A stretch of 64,000 nt of DNA from Streptomyces aurantiacus (GTDB taxonomy: Bacteria > Actinomycetota > Actinomycetes > Streptomycetales > Streptomycetaceae), in assembly GCF_027107535.1 (NCBI RefSeq), contig NZ_CP114283.1, forward strand, positions 4,092,001 to 4,156,000, written 5' to 3'. Within the stretch, counting starts at the first letter, position 1. Each line of letters opens with the position of its first letter. Both the position numbers and the translations under genes were made by a program. Positions 1 through 8,436 of this stretch are shown here, one piece after another. The notes beneath the pieces are model-generated. The model had not been told where the DNA came from. It searched no databases and worked only from the letters and a program-made list of their open reading frames with translations.

Positions 1-915
1 CCGGACGGCCTTGCGGGTGCCGTCGATCGTGACGATCTTGACGTCGCCCGGCTTCTTGCCCGCGCTCTTGAGGGCGTTGACCGCGCCGAGTCCCATCTCG
101 TCGTTCTCGGCGTAGATGCCCTTGATCCCGGGCTTGGACTGGATGAGGTTCTCGGTGACCGACTGGCCCTTCTCGCGGGCGAACTCGCCGGTCTGCTGGA
201 ACACCACCTCGAGGCCGGGGGCCTTGGTCTTGATCCGGTCCACGAAGCCCTTGGTGCGTTCCGTCGTGACGTTGTTGCCCGCGGAGCCGAGCAGGATGGC
301 GATGTCGCCCTTGCCGCCGGTCGCCTCGATCATCTGGTCGGCGGCCCGTCTGCCCTGCTCCACGAAGTCGGAACCGATGAAGCTCACGTAGTCCTTGCAC
401 GCGGTGGCGTTGATCTTGCGGTCCACCGTGACGATCGGGACGTGCTTGGCTGCCGCGGTGCGCAGCACGGGCTCCCAGCCGTCCGAGTTGAGGGGGGCGA
501 CGACCAGTACGTCGGCGCCCTTGGCGATGAGGTCCTGGACGTCACTGATCTGCTTGGAGAACTGCGACTGGGCGTTGGCGGTGAGGAGCTTGAGGCCGCG
601 CTTCTTCGCCTCCGCCCTGATCGAGGCGGTCTCGGCGATCCGGAAGGGGTTGGCCTCCTTCTCGGACTGGGAGAAACCGACGGTGGCGTTCGCGAGGTCG
701 AGCTTCTTGCCCCCGTACGTGTCGAGGGTGCAGACCGGGCCGGAGCCGGTGCCCGGCGAGGCGACCTGCTGGCCGGAGTCGCCCTGCTGGGTGGAGGCCT
801 TGTCGTCGGAGGAGTCCTCGGACTTGGTGCATCCGGTCAGGGCCAGGCTGGTGAGGAGGCCGGTGGCGAGGAGGGTGCGTGCGGTGGTGCGTCGAGGAGG
901 TGCGATCGGCTTCAT
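1..915 (-). CDS. Sugar ABC transporter substrate-binding lipoprotein (3' end outside window)
   Basis: Reads from an ATG at 915 down to the window edge without a stop, giving at least 305 residues. The N-terminus is a lipoprotein signal: a basic stretch, a hydrophobic core and the lipobox LTGC, followed by an acidic Ser/Asp-rich linker. The body has the periplasmic-binding fold of the ribose/galactose type: an N-lobe opening ATVGFSQSE, then ADVLVVAPLNSDGWEPV, then a hinge-region IVTVDRKI, and a late AENDEMGLGAVNAL. These proteins deliver a sugar to an ABC importer, and the permease and ATPase genes presumably follow beyond position 1. A copy of the site found upstream of the GH2 gene lies about 100 bp before the start, so control by the neighbouring LacI protein is likely. 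The sugar is unknown. Confidence 0.9.
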   Translation of the reverse strand, partial: MKPIAPPRRTTARTLLATGLLTSLALTGCTKSEDSSDDKASTQQGDSGQQVASPGTGSGPVCTLDTYGGKKLDLANATVGFSQSEKEANPFRIAETASIRAEAKKRGLKLLTANAQSQFSKQISDVQDLIAKGADVLVVAPLNSDGWEPVLRTAAAKHVPIVTVDRKINATACKDYVSFIGSDFVEQGRRAADQMIEATGGKGDIAILLGSAGNNVTTERTKGFVDRIKTKAPGLEVVFQQTGEFAREKGQSVTENLIQSKPGIKGIYAENDEMGLGAVNALKSAGKKPGDVKIVTIDGTRKAVR

Positions 916-1013
916 GGAGTCCCCAAACGGCGCGGCCCCGGAGTGGAGAGCGCTCCCGGGGCGTTCGGCACTTGACGGTCAACACGGCGTGCACGTCGTT
1001 CAGGGGAGGTTTT

Positions 1014-1025
1014 TACATCGTTGGA
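1014..1025. promoter_or_regulatory. Putative LacI-family operator, sugar-ABC promoter
   Basis: TACATCGTTGGA here matches 11 of 12 bases of the reverse complement of 2192-2203 (TACAACGTTGGA), which lies between the lacI-type gene and the GH2 gene. Both copies sit 50-110 bp upstream of a start codon for a sugar-related gene. The shared sequence is seen directly. Binding by the adjacent LacI-type protein is inferred. Confidence 0.6.
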
Positions 1026-1079
1026 AGGGGCCTGTAAACCCCTCCGTCCGAAATCTCGATCCAATGGTCCGGACCGCCG

Positions 1080-2093
1080 TCAGCGGCGCCCGAGGGTGCT
1101 CTCCCGCTCCACCAGCCGGTATTCCGCGGTGAGTTCACGCCCGCCCGTCTCCTGACGGCCCGACAGACTGCGCAGCAGAGAAGCCACCGCGAGGCGTGCG
1201 ATGGCTTGTTTGTCCGGCGCGATGGTGGTCAGCGACACCGCTCCGAAACGGCTCTCGGCGATGTCGTCGAAACCCACCATGGCGATGTCCCACGGCACCC
1301 TCAGCCCGCGCTCGTGCAACACCCGCATGGCACCGATCGCGATCAGGTCGTTGTAGGCGAAGACGGCGTCGGGCCGTATGCCCGCGTCCAGCAGCCGGGC
1401 CATGGCCCGGGCGCCGTCGTCCCGGTCCCAGCCGCCGACGGGCACGACCAGGTCGTCCCCGGCCGGCAGGCCCGCCGCCGTCAACTCCGCCCGCCAGCCG
1501 TCGAGCCGCAGATGGGCGGGACGGTTCGCGGAGTCCGTACGGGCGCCGAGGTACGCGATCCGGGTCCGGCCGCGGTCGAGCAGGTGGCGCACCGCCGTCC
1601 GGGCGGCGGCCACGTTGTCGATCGCGATGTGGTCGAAGGGCAGGCCGTACTCGCGCTCACCGAGCAGCACCAGCGGCACGTCGTCGGCCCGGCTCCGCAG
1701 GTCCTCGGCCTCCAGCTCCAGCGGGCTGAGGATCAGTCCGTCGATCACCCGGGCCCGGAATCCCTGGCTGACCAGCAGCTCCTGCTCGCGCTCGCCCCGC
1801 GTGTGGTCGAGCAGGACCGTGAACTCGTGCTCGGCGGCCGCGTCGATCACCGCGCCCGCCAGCTCGGCGAAGTAGGGATTGCCGAGCTCGGGAACGGCGA
1901 GCGCGATGATGCCCGTACGGCCCTTGCGTAGATGCCGCGCGGTGAGGTTCGGCCGGTATCCGAGCTCGTCGATGGCCTGTTGGACCCGGGCGCGCATCGC
2001 CGGCGTGATGTGCGGATAGTTGTTCACGACGTTGGAAACGGTCTTGATCGAGACGCCGGCCCGCTCGGCCACGTCCTTCAGGCTGACCCGCAA
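1080..2093 (-). CDS. LacI-family transcriptional regulator
   Basis: A 337-residue repressor. The TTG at 2093 is chosen as start because GAGGAG lies 7 bases upstream and because it places the helix-turn-helix (SLKDVAERAGVSIKTVSNVVN) at the very N-terminus, as in all LacI proteins. Further-upstream starts would add about 16 unneeded residues. The rest is the periplasmic-binding-like effector domain (GRTGIIALAVPELGNPYFAEL; later DAVFAYNDLIAIGAMRVL and VGFDDIAESRF). It lies between a sugar-binding lipoprotein gene on the same strand and a divergent PA14-GH2 glycosidase gene. Both have the same putative operator, so a local glycan-utilisation repressor is the natural reading. The inducer is unknown. 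Confidence 0.92.
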   Translation of the reverse strand: MRVSLKDVAERAGVSIKTVSNVVNNYPHITPAMRARVQQAIDELGYRPNLTARHLRKGRTGIIALAVPELGNPYFAELAGAVIDAAAEHEFTVLLDHTRGEREQELLVSQGFRARVIDGLILSPLELEAEDLRSRADDVPLVLLGEREYGLPFDHIAIDNVAAARTAVRHLLDRGRTRIAYLGARTDSANRPAHLRLDGWRAELTAAGLPAGDDLVVPVGGWDRDDGARAMARLLDAGIRPDAVFAYNDLIAIGAMRVLHERGLRVPWDIAMVGFDDIAESRFGAVSLTTIAPDKQAIARLAVASLLRSLSGRQETGGRELTAEYRLVERESTLGRR

Positions 2094-2191
2094 GGGATCT
2101 CCTCGGCATCGACGGGAACTCCACGACCGGAGCTTTGTCATGAACCTGGACAGCGGCCGCGGGTCGTGCTCTCATGCCAACTGCCTCTGCT

Positions 2192-2203
2192 TCCAACGTT
2201 GTA
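2192..2203. promoter_or_regulatory. Putative LacI-family operator between lacI-type and GH2 genes
   Basis: TCCAACGTTGTA contains the 8-bp palindrome CAACGTTG, of the size and CG-centred type bound by LacI proteins. It lies about 50 bp before the GH2 start and about 100 bp before the regulator start, so it could control both. It recurs with one mismatch, in opposite orientation, at 1014-1025. Confidence 0.62.
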
Positions 2204-2250
2204 CAGACTGAAGCATCGAGCCGCCACCCTTCCTCACCCTAGGAGGATTC

Positions 2251-4854
2251 GTGCGCATCAGACCATTCAGAGACCGCCTCGCCCTGCTCGTCGCAGCAGT
2301 GCTGGGTGCCGCGGGACTGGCCGCCGCACCTGCCGCGACGGCCGTGGAGGATCCCCCCGAGATCCACGGCCTCAAGGGCGAGTACTACACCCAGTCCGCC
2401 CCCGGCGCCTTCGACTTCCACGAGCTCAAGGCCACCGGATTCGACTCGCAACTCGACTTCGACAACCTGGAGTCGCGCCTGCGCTCCGCGACCGGCCGGT
2501 CGGACGACGTCAGCGTCCGCTGGACCGGCCGGATCGTGCCGGAGAAATCCGGTCCCACCACCTTCTCGGTCATCGGGGACAACGGCTTCCGCCTCTTTGT
2601 GGACGGCAAACCCGTCATCGACCACTGGGTCGACGACTGGGACCGCGAACAGACCGGGCAGCCGGTGGAACTGACCGCCGGCAAGGCCTACGACATCAAG
2701 GTCGAGTACTTCGAGCACGTCGGAGGCTCCAACCTCCACGTGCGCTGGACACCGCCCGGCGGCACCAAGACCGCCATTCCGCAGTCGGCGTTCCTGCTGC
2801 CCGAGGGCTACGACTACGACGGAGCCATAGCCGCCACGGTCCTCAAGGACGGCCGCACACTCCGGCTCGACTTCGCCCAGACACTCGCGGCGCCCCCGGC
2901 CGGACTCACCGAACACCTGGACGCCGTGATCGGCGGCGCCACCTGGCCGCTCGGCCGGGTCCGCCTCGACCCGGCCGACCCCAGGTCGCTGCTGGTCGCG
3001 CTCAAGGAGCCCGTGGTCGGCAACAAGACCGGCACCGCGCGCGGCTCCGCCGATGTGCGCTACGACGGATCAGGCGGCCTCTCCGGCAAGGACGGCAACG
3101 TTGTCAATGCCTTCTGGAGCAGCGGCGCCAACAAGTCGACCTACCAGCTGAGCACCCCGTGGGGTGACAAGGTCACCGCGGGCAACGCCCACCGTGAGTA
3201 CCCGAGGCCCCAGCTCACCCGCCGGGACTGGAAGAACCTCAACGGCAGCTGGCAGTTCGCCGCGGCACAGGAGGGCGAACAGCCGCCGGTAGGCCGCGAC
3301 CTGGCCGAGAAGATCCTCGTCCCGTACCCCGTCGAGTCCCAGCTGTCGGGCATCGAACGGCACGAGGACCGGATGTGGTACCGCCGCACCTTCACCGTCC
3401 CGTCCGACTGGAGGATCGGCTCCGGCAAGCGGCTGCGGCTCAACTTCGGGGCGGTCGACTGGCGCTCCGAGGTCTACGTCAACGGCACCAAGGTCACCGA
3501 ACACCAGGGCGGCTACGACAAGTTCAGCGCCGACGTGACCGACGCGCTCAAGCCGGGCCGCACCCAGGAGCTGATCGTCGGAGTCTACGACCCGACGGAC
3601 GCCTCGGGCGGCGAGAACCCGCCGCTCGGCAAGCAGCGCCTCGACCCGAGCGGCATCTGGTACACCCCGTCCTCCGGCATCTGGCAGACCGTGTGGATGG
3701 AGCCCGTCGCCGCGGACCACGTCGACTCGCTCGCACTCACCCCGGACGTGGCGGCGGGCACGGTGACGGTCGTGCCGAAGGGAGTACGCGACGGAGTCCC
3801 GGTCACCGCGACCGCCTATGCGGGCAAGCGCAAGGTGGCCACGGCATCCGGCCGCACGGGCAGCCCGCTCACGCTCAGGATCCGCGACGCGCGCCTGTGG
3901 TCACCGGACGACCCGTTCCTCTACGACCTCAGGGTCAGCGTCGGCGCAGACCGCGTCAGCAGTTACTTCGGCATGCGGTCCATCGCCGTCGAGAACGTGA
4001 GCGGAACCCCGCGGACCGTCCTCAACGGCAAGCCGGTCTTCATGATGGCCACCCTCGACCAGGGCTTCTGGCCGGACGGCCTGCACACCGCCCCGAGCGA
4101 CGAGGCGCTGGCGTACGACCTGAGAATGCACAAGGCGATGGGCTTCAACTCGGTCCGCAAACACATCAAGGTCGAACCCGACCGATGGTTCTACTGGGCC
4201 GACCGGCTCGGCCTGCTGGTGTGGCAGGACATGCCGTCGATGACAGCGGGCGTGAACCCGTCCGCCACCGCCCGCGCCACGTACGAACGCGAGATGAAGC
4301 AGATGATCGACGAACACATCAGCAGCCCGTCGATCGTCATGTGGGTCACCTTCAACGAAGGGTGGGGCCAGTACGACGTGGGCCGGATCGCCGAGCAGGC
4401 CAAGGCCTGGGACCCGACCCGCCTGGTCAACAACCAGTCGGGACTCAACCTGGGCGCCGACGGCGGCACGGGCGACATCATGGACGAGCACGGCTACCCG
4501 AGCCCCGCACTGCCACCGCGTCCGGACGGCAAGAGGGCTCTGGTGGCAGGGGAGTACGGCGGTCTCGGCCTCGCCGTGCCCGGCCACGCCTGGTCGGTGC
4601 AGCAGTCCTACGTCGACGTCGATCCGGCCACGTACACCGACGACTACCTCACCAAGCTCGACGAGGTGCGGGCCCTGGCCTGCAAGGGCGGCAACGGCGC
4701 GGTGTACACCCAGATCGCGGACGTCGAGGGCGAGCTCAACGGACTCATCACGTACGACCGCGAGGTCGTCAAGCCCGATGTGCCGCGGCTCAAGGCGGCG
4801 CACGAGTCCCTGATCGAGGACGTGTCCCGGGCGAATCCCGCCGGCTGCGTCTGA
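2251..4854 (+). CDS. Secreted PA14-domain glycoside hydrolase family 2 enzyme
   Basis: An 867-residue enzyme starting at GTG 2251, with AGGAGG about 5 bases upstream. A Sec signal peptide ends near AATAV (residue 32). Residues 38-175 form a PA14 carbohydrate-recognition module (GLKGEYYTQ, VRWTGRIVP, DNGFRLFVDGKPVID, HVRWTPPGG). A GH2 jelly-roll domain follows (NLNGSWQFA, WYRRTFTVP, GAVDWRSEVYVNG), then an immunoglobulin-like domain and the TIM barrel. The acid/base is Glu703 in TFNEGWGQ and the probable nucleophile is Glu768 in GEYGG. GH2 covers beta-galactosidases, glucuronidases and mannosidases, and the sequence alone does not settle which. It is secreted, so it probably trims polysaccharide side chains outside the cell. 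It is likely controlled by the divergent LacI protein together with the sugar-binding protein. Confidence 0.92.
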   Translation: MRIRPFRDRLALLVAAVLGAAGLAAAPAATAVEDPPEIHGLKGEYYTQSAPGAFDFHELKATGFDSQLDFDNLESRLRSATGRSDDVSVRWTGRIVPEKSGPTTFSVIGDNGFRLFVDGKPVIDHWVDDWDREQTGQPVELTAGKAYDIKVEYFEHVGGSNLHVRWTPPGGTKTAIPQSAFLLPEGYDYDGAIAATVLKDGRTLRLDFAQTLAAPPAGLTEHLDAVIGGATWPLGRVRLDPADPRSLLVALKEPVVGNKTGTARGSADVRYDGSGGLSGKDGNVVNAFWSSGANKSTYQLSTPWGDKVTAGNAHREYPRPQLTRRDWKNLNGSWQFAAAQEGEQPPVGRDLAEKILVPYPVESQLSGIERHEDRMWYRRTFTVPSDWRIGSGKRLRLNFGAVDWRSEVYVNGTKVTEHQGGYDKFSADVTDALKPGRTQELIVGVYDPTDASGGENPPLGKQRLDPSGIWYTPSSGIWQTVWMEPVAADHVDSLALTPDVAAGTVTVVPKGVRDGVPVTATAYAGKRKVATASGRTGSPLTLRIRDARLWSPDDPFLYDLRVSVGADRVSSYFGMRSIAVENVSGTPRTVLNGKPVFMMATLDQGFWPDGLHTAPSDEALAYDLRMHKAMGFNSVRKHIKVEPDRWFYWADRLGLLVWQDMPSMTAGVNPSATARATYEREMKQMIDEHISSPSIVMWVTFNEGWGQYDVGRIAEQAKAWDPTRLVNNQSGLNLGADGGTGDIMDEHGYPSPALPPRPDGKRALVAGEYGGLGLAVPGHAWSVQQSYVDVDPATYTDDYLTKLDEVRALACKGGNGAVYTQIADVEGELNGLITYDREVVKPDVPRLKAAHESLIEDVSRANPAGCV

Positions 4855-4857
4855 CAC

Positions 4858-4907
4858 CCGGGGCCGCCCGGCGATACGCCTCCCCGCCGCTCGCCGGGCG
4901 GCCCCGG
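4858..4907 (+). terminator. Strong hairpin after the GH2 gene
   Basis: Perfect 17-bp arms at 4858-4874 and 4891-4907 with a 16-nt loop, starting 3 bases after the GH2 stop. There is no T-tract, as is usual for Streptomyces terminators. Confidence 0.8.
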
Positions 4908-5062
4908 TCCCGGGCCACCCCCGCCCTGCATCCGCGTCGAACGACGGTGAGTCCGTCTTCGCCCGGGTCCCCGGAACCTGGGCCGACGCCCGCCAGGCCC
5001 GTTCCCTGGCGATGCCGGGACCGGGCCGGACACCGGTACACCTTTCGGTACCGTGGTCGTCC

Positions 5063-5923
5063 ATGACGGTCCTGATCATCGGTGGCAGTGGGTTCCTGGG
5101 CTCCGAGCTGGTCCGCCAGGTCACCGCGGCGGGCTGTGAGGCTGCCGCGACGTTCGCCACACGCCCGGGCGGAGCCGGGGGCGTCACCTGGCTTCCGCTC
5201 GATCTCCGGGACCCTGCGCGGGTCGCCCGGGTGATGGCCGACGTGGCGCCGTCGGTCGTCGTCAACGCGTCGAGCGGCTTGTCCGACTGGGCGGTCACCG
5301 CGGACGGCGCCGTTCGCGTGGCGCAGGCCGCCGTGGGGCGGGGCTGCCGTCTGGTGCACGTCTCCAGCGATGCGGTGTTCTCCGGGAGGCACGTTCACTA
5401 CGACGAGAGCTGCCTGCCCGATCCGCTCACCCCGTACGGCGCCGCGAAGGCGGCCGCCGAGACGGCGGTGCGCCTTGCGCCGGACGCCGCCGTCGTCCGC
5501 ACCTCGCTGATCATCGGGCACGGCCTGTCCGGGCACGAGCGCAAGGTGCGCGCCCTGGCGGCCGGAACCGGCGACGGGGTCCTGTTCACCGACGACATCC
5601 GCTGCCCGGTCCATGTAGAAGACCTGGCCGCCGCCCTGTGGGAGGTCGCACTGTCCGACCTGGCCGGGGTCCTCCACCTCGCCGGTCCGGACGCCCTCAG
5701 CCGGCACGATCTCGGTGTGCTCATCGCCCGGCGCCACGGACTTGACGGCACACGGCTCCCCGCCGGGCGCCGGGCCGACACCTCCCTGCCCGGGGCCCTC
5801 GACGTACGCCTCGACAGCCGTGCGACACAGGAGCGGGTGCGGACCAGGCTCCGGGGCGCCCACGAGTTCCTCCGCGGAGACGGCCGCGCCGAGTTCGGGG
5901 CCGCGGCGGCCGCCCCTGCCTGA
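5063..5923 (+). CDS. SDR sugar-nucleotide reductase-like protein (RmlD-type)
   Basis: A 286-residue NAD(P)-binding protein. ATG 5063 is chosen because the nucleotide-binding motif GGSGFLGSEL then begins at residue 7. No Shine-Dalgarno is evident, so it may be leaderless. Features seen: a Rossmann N-terminus, VVNASSGLSDWAV, the strand LVHVSSDAVFSG, and the short-chain dehydrogenase Tyr-x-x-x-Lys in YGAAKAAAE (about residues 130-136). These fit dTDP-4-dehydrorhamnose reductase and its relatives, which reduce 4-keto sugar nucleotides. The gene stands alone with no rhamnose-pathway partners, so the substrate cannot be assigned. It converges on the downstream mraY gene. Confidence 0.8.
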   Translation: MTVLIIGGSGFLGSELVRQVTAAGCEAAATFATRPGGAGGVTWLPLDLRDPARVARVMADVAPSVVVNASSGLSDWAVTADGAVRVAQAAVGRGCRLVHVSSDAVFSGRHVHYDESCLPDPLTPYGAAKAAAETAVRLAPDAAVVRTSLIIGHGLSGHERKVRALAAGTGDGVLFTDDIRCPVHVEDLAAALWEVALSDLAGVLHLAGPDALSRHDLGVLIARRHGLDGTRLPAGRRADTSLPGALDVRLDSRATQERVRTRLRGAHEFLRGDGRAEFGAAAAAPA

Positions 5924-5944
5924 GCAACTGGCCGGCCACCGTTC

Positions 5945-5974
5945 ATCGGCACCGCGGCCCTCCGCGCTGCCGAT
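5945..5974. terminator. Bidirectional hairpin between SDR and mraY genes
   Basis: Arms 5945-5957 and 5962-5974 pair over 13 positions with one mismatch around a 4-nt loop, between two convergent genes. Confidence 0.65.
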
Positions 5975-6013
5975 CCCCAGGGGCCGTGGCTTCGGGGTGG
6001 GTGGTGCCGTGCG

Positions 6014-7081
6014 TCAGCCCGTGGCCCAGCCGGCGTAGAACAGGCCGACGCCGACGATGACGCATATGCCCTGGATGGTCCAGAAGCGGACCACGACCAG
6101 GACTTCGGACCACCCCTTGAGTTCGAAGTGGTGTTGGAGCGGGGCCATCTTGAAGACCCGCTTGCCGGTCATCTTGAACGAGCCGACTTGGATGACCACG
6201 GACAGCGTGATCAGGACGAACAGTCCGCCCAGCAGGGCGAGCAGCAGCTCGGTGCGGGAGCAGATGGCCAGGCCCGCCAGTGCGCCACCGAGAGCGAGTG
6301 ACCCCGTGTCGCCCATGAAGATCTTGGCGGGCGAGGTGTTCCACCAGAGGAACCCGATACAGGAACCCATCAGCGCGGAGGCGACGACGGCCAGGTCGAG
6401 GGGATCCCGTACCTCCATGCAGGAGCCCGGGTTGGTGAGGTTCATCGCGTTGGCGCAGGAGTTCTGGAACTGCCAGAGGCCGATGAAGGTGTAGCCGCCG
6501 AGGACCATCGCCGACGCGCCGGTCGCCAGTCCGTCCAGGCCGTCGGTGAGGTTCACCCCGTTCGACATGGCCAGGATCATGAACAACGCCCACACCACGA
6601 ACAGCACCGGCCCGATGGTCCAGCCGAAGTCGCTGACGAACGACAGCCGCAGCGAGGCGGGAGTCTGACCGCGGTCGTCCGCGAACCGGATGGCCAGTAC
6701 GGCGAACATGATGCCGATGACGAGCTGACCGGTCATCTTCGCCCCGGCCCGCAGCCCCAGCGAACGCCGCTTGACGATCTTGATGTAGTCGTCGAGGAAT
6801 CCGACGACGCCCATGCCCGCCATCAGGAACAGCACCAGAACGCCCGGGAACGTGAGGCTCTCACCGGTGATGACCTTGGTCAGGACGTACGCCGCGAGGG
6901 TGGCCAGGATGAAGGCGATGCCGCCCATGGTGGGTGTGCCGCGCTTGCCGTGGTGACCGCGGGGCCCGTCGTCGCGGATGAACTGCCCGTAGCCCTTGCG
7001 GGCCAGCAGCTTGATGAGCAGAGGCGTACCGATGAGGGTGAGGAACAGGCCGATGGCCCCGGCGAAGAGGATCTGGTTCAT
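6014..7081 (-). CDS. mraY: Phospho-N-acetylmuramoyl-pentapeptide transferase, orphan copy
   Basis: A 355-residue integral membrane enzyme that transfers phospho-MurNAc-pentapeptide from UDP to undecaprenyl phosphate, giving lipid I. ATG 7081 gives the standard MraY N-terminus MNQILFAGAIGLFLT. Diagnostic motifs are all present: DDGPRGHHGKRGTPTMGG, the catalytic Asp pair in GFLDDYIK, NLTDGLDGLA, FMGDTGSLALGG, and PLQHHFELKGW near the C-terminus, with about ten membrane helices. Length and motifs are those of a functional enzyme. In Streptomyces the essential mraY lies in the division/cell-wall (dcw) cluster between murF and murD. Here the neighbours are an SDR gene and a saccharopine-dehydrogenase-like gene, so this is probably a second copy. 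Duplicated MraY can serve specialised wall synthesis or tolerance to nucleoside inhibitors. Confidence 0.95.
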   Translation of the reverse strand: MNQILFAGAIGLFLTLIGTPLLIKLLARKGYGQFIRDDGPRGHHGKRGTPTMGGIAFILATLAAYVLTKVITGESLTFPGVLVLFLMAGMGVVGFLDDYIKIVKRRSLGLRAGAKMTGQLVIGIMFAVLAIRFADDRGQTPASLRLSFVSDFGWTIGPVLFVVWALFMILAMSNGVNLTDGLDGLATGASAMVLGGYTFIGLWQFQNSCANAMNLTNPGSCMEVRDPLDLAVVASALMGSCIGFLWWNTSPAKIFMGDTGSLALGGALAGLAICSRTELLLALLGGLFVLITLSVVIQVGSFKMTGKRVFKMAPLQHHFELKGWSEVLVVVRFWTIQGICVIVGVGLFYAGWATG

Positions 7082-7294
7082 CGGACGGTGGTGTTCCCCT
7101 CGGCGGCGTTCCGGTGCGGGACTGCCTGGCAGACGACGGTGGCTCTCACAACGCACACCTTATGCACATGCCCGATCCCCCTGCACGGGTGGGTAGTTGG
7201 CGCGAGCGGCTCCGTGCGTCGAGGTCCGGCGCGGAGCTCCGGCGAGCGTACTCACGACAGCGCGGGCCCTCGACGTCAGCGGTCCGGCCGTCGG

Positions 7295-8326
7295 CTATGG
7301 CTTCACCGTCCAGGTGATGTGCGGGGCGAGTGCGTCGAGGAAGTCGGTCGCGTCGAAGAGTTCACCGGCGGAGACGACACCGAGCTTCCCCGTCCGGCCG
7401 TCGAGGATGCGGTGGACGGCTTCCACGGCGAGCGGCGCGGTGACGGCGTAGATGTCCTGACCGCCGGCCGTGGCACGACGTTCCGTGTCGCCGGAGCGCA
7501 CTACGACGTCGATGAGGAAGGTCTGGTCGGACCGCCCCCGCTCGTCGACGGCGGTCGGCGACGGGGTGTCGGGCGCCGCGATGTCACCGGCCGCTTCGGC
7601 GGTCATGTAGGTGCGTACCTCGGGGATGGACAGATGGCTGGGCACGGTGACGACGTCGGCCATGGTGAACTCCCCGATGACGGACCGGGTGCCCATCGGG
7701 TCGGGAAAGGGCCAGTCCAGGGTGGGCAGGTCGTCCTGGTGGTACTCCAGCTGCCCGTTGCGGTGACGTACGCGCCGGCCGTTGCGCCGCGCGTGGACGG
7801 CTGCGCCCGCGACGCGTGTGCCGGTGGTGGGGTGCCAGCTGCTCAGCCCGTAGGCGATGTGTGCCTCGTCGGCCGAGGTCCAGTCGTCCATGGCGGCGGT
7901 GACCAGCAGGTCGCCGAGGCCGCCGTAGAAGGCCATCGCGGGGACGACCACTGTTCCCGAGGTGCGGGCGCGCTCCGCGAAGTGCGCGAAGGTGTCGGCG
8001 TTGGCCTCGATCTCGGCGGCCACGTCGACGTACGGGATCCCGGCGCGCAGAGCCGCCTCGATCACCGGGGCGGCGGTCGTCGAGAAGGGGCCGGCGCAGT
8101 TGATCACAGCTGCGGCGCCGGTCAGGGCACGGTCCAGCGAGGCCGGATCGTCGACCGAGGCGGTCCGCACCTCGAGCCCCGGATGCGCTGCCGCCAACTC
8201 CCCGAGCTTGCCGGCGTCGCGCCCGGAGAGCACCGGGACGAACCCGCGCTCCAGCAGTTCCGCCACCACGAACCGGCCTGTGTGCCCGTACGCTCCGAAC
8301 ACCGCCACCGTGTGTCCCGGTCTCAT
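7295..8326 (-). CDS. Saccharopine dehydrogenase-like NAD(P)-binding protein
   Basis: A 343-residue protein starting at ATG 8326 with GAGGAGC 6-12 bases upstream. The N-terminus has a clear dinucleotide-binding loop (VAVFGAYGHTGRFVVAEL) followed by VLSGRDAGKL. It continues with INCAGPFSTTAAPVIEAALRAGIPYVDVAAE, a segment typical of the saccharopine dehydrogenase/trans-acting enoyl reductase superfamily. Members reduce or oxidise diverse keto, imine or enoyl substrates, and most Streptomyces copies are uncharacterised. It is divergent from a GlxA-type regulator whose promoter carries an inverted repeat about 80 bp away, suggesting a regulator-target pair. The substrate is unknown. Confidence 0.82.
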   Translation of the reverse strand: MRPGHTVAVFGAYGHTGRFVVAELLERGFVPVLSGRDAGKLGELAAAHPGLEVRTASVDDPASLDRALTGAAAVINCAGPFSTTAAPVIEAALRAGIPYVDVAAEIEANADTFAHFAERARTSGTVVVPAMAFYGGLGDLLVTAAMDDWTSADEAHIAYGLSSWHPTTGTRVAGAAVHARRNGRRVRHRNGQLEYHQDDLPTLDWPFPDPMGTRSVIGEFTMADVVTVPSHLSIPEVRTYMTAEAAGDIAAPDTPSPTAVDERGRSDQTFLIDVVVRSGDTERRATAGGQDIYAVTAPLAVEAVHRILDGRTGKLGVVSAGELFDATDFLDALAPHITWTVKP

Positions 8327-8403
8327 GAAAGCTCCTCGTGCCCGAATGCGCCGCTGTGATCTTCTGTGAACATCCTGGCCCGAACGGGTACTTGATCGTG
8401 AGT

Positions 8404-8436
8404 GTCCGGAACGACATGCTGCGTACAATTCCGGAC
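8404..8436. promoter_or_regulatory. Inverted-repeat operator overlapping a leaderless promoter
   Basis: GTCCGGAA at 8404-8411 and TTCCGGAC at 8429-8436 form a perfect 8-bp inverted repeat with a 17-bp spacer. A good -10 hexamer, TACAAT (8424-8429), lies in the spacer. Transcription starting about 7 bases downstream would begin at the ATG 8437. The right arm ends immediately before that ATG. This looks like an autoregulatory site for the GlxA protein that could also govern the divergent gene. Confidence 0.6.

Noticed and set aside
395..1132. Long plus-strand open frame at the left end
   Set aside because: It is antisense to the binding-lipoprotein gene and has no domain. The minus-strand frame has a lipobox and clear family motifs.
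3375..5066. 563-codon plus-strand frame inside the GH2 gene
   Set aside because: Arg/Pro-rich shadow of the GH2 reading frame with no recognisable protein features.
3901..5298. 465-codon minus-strand frame
   Set aside because: Antisense shadow caused by high GC, overlapping GH2, its terminator and the SDR gene.
6014..7081. PLQHHFE instead of PHHHFE in MraY as an inactivating change
   Set aside because: As far as I recall, Streptomyces MraY normally carries Gln at this place, so it is not evidence of loss of function.
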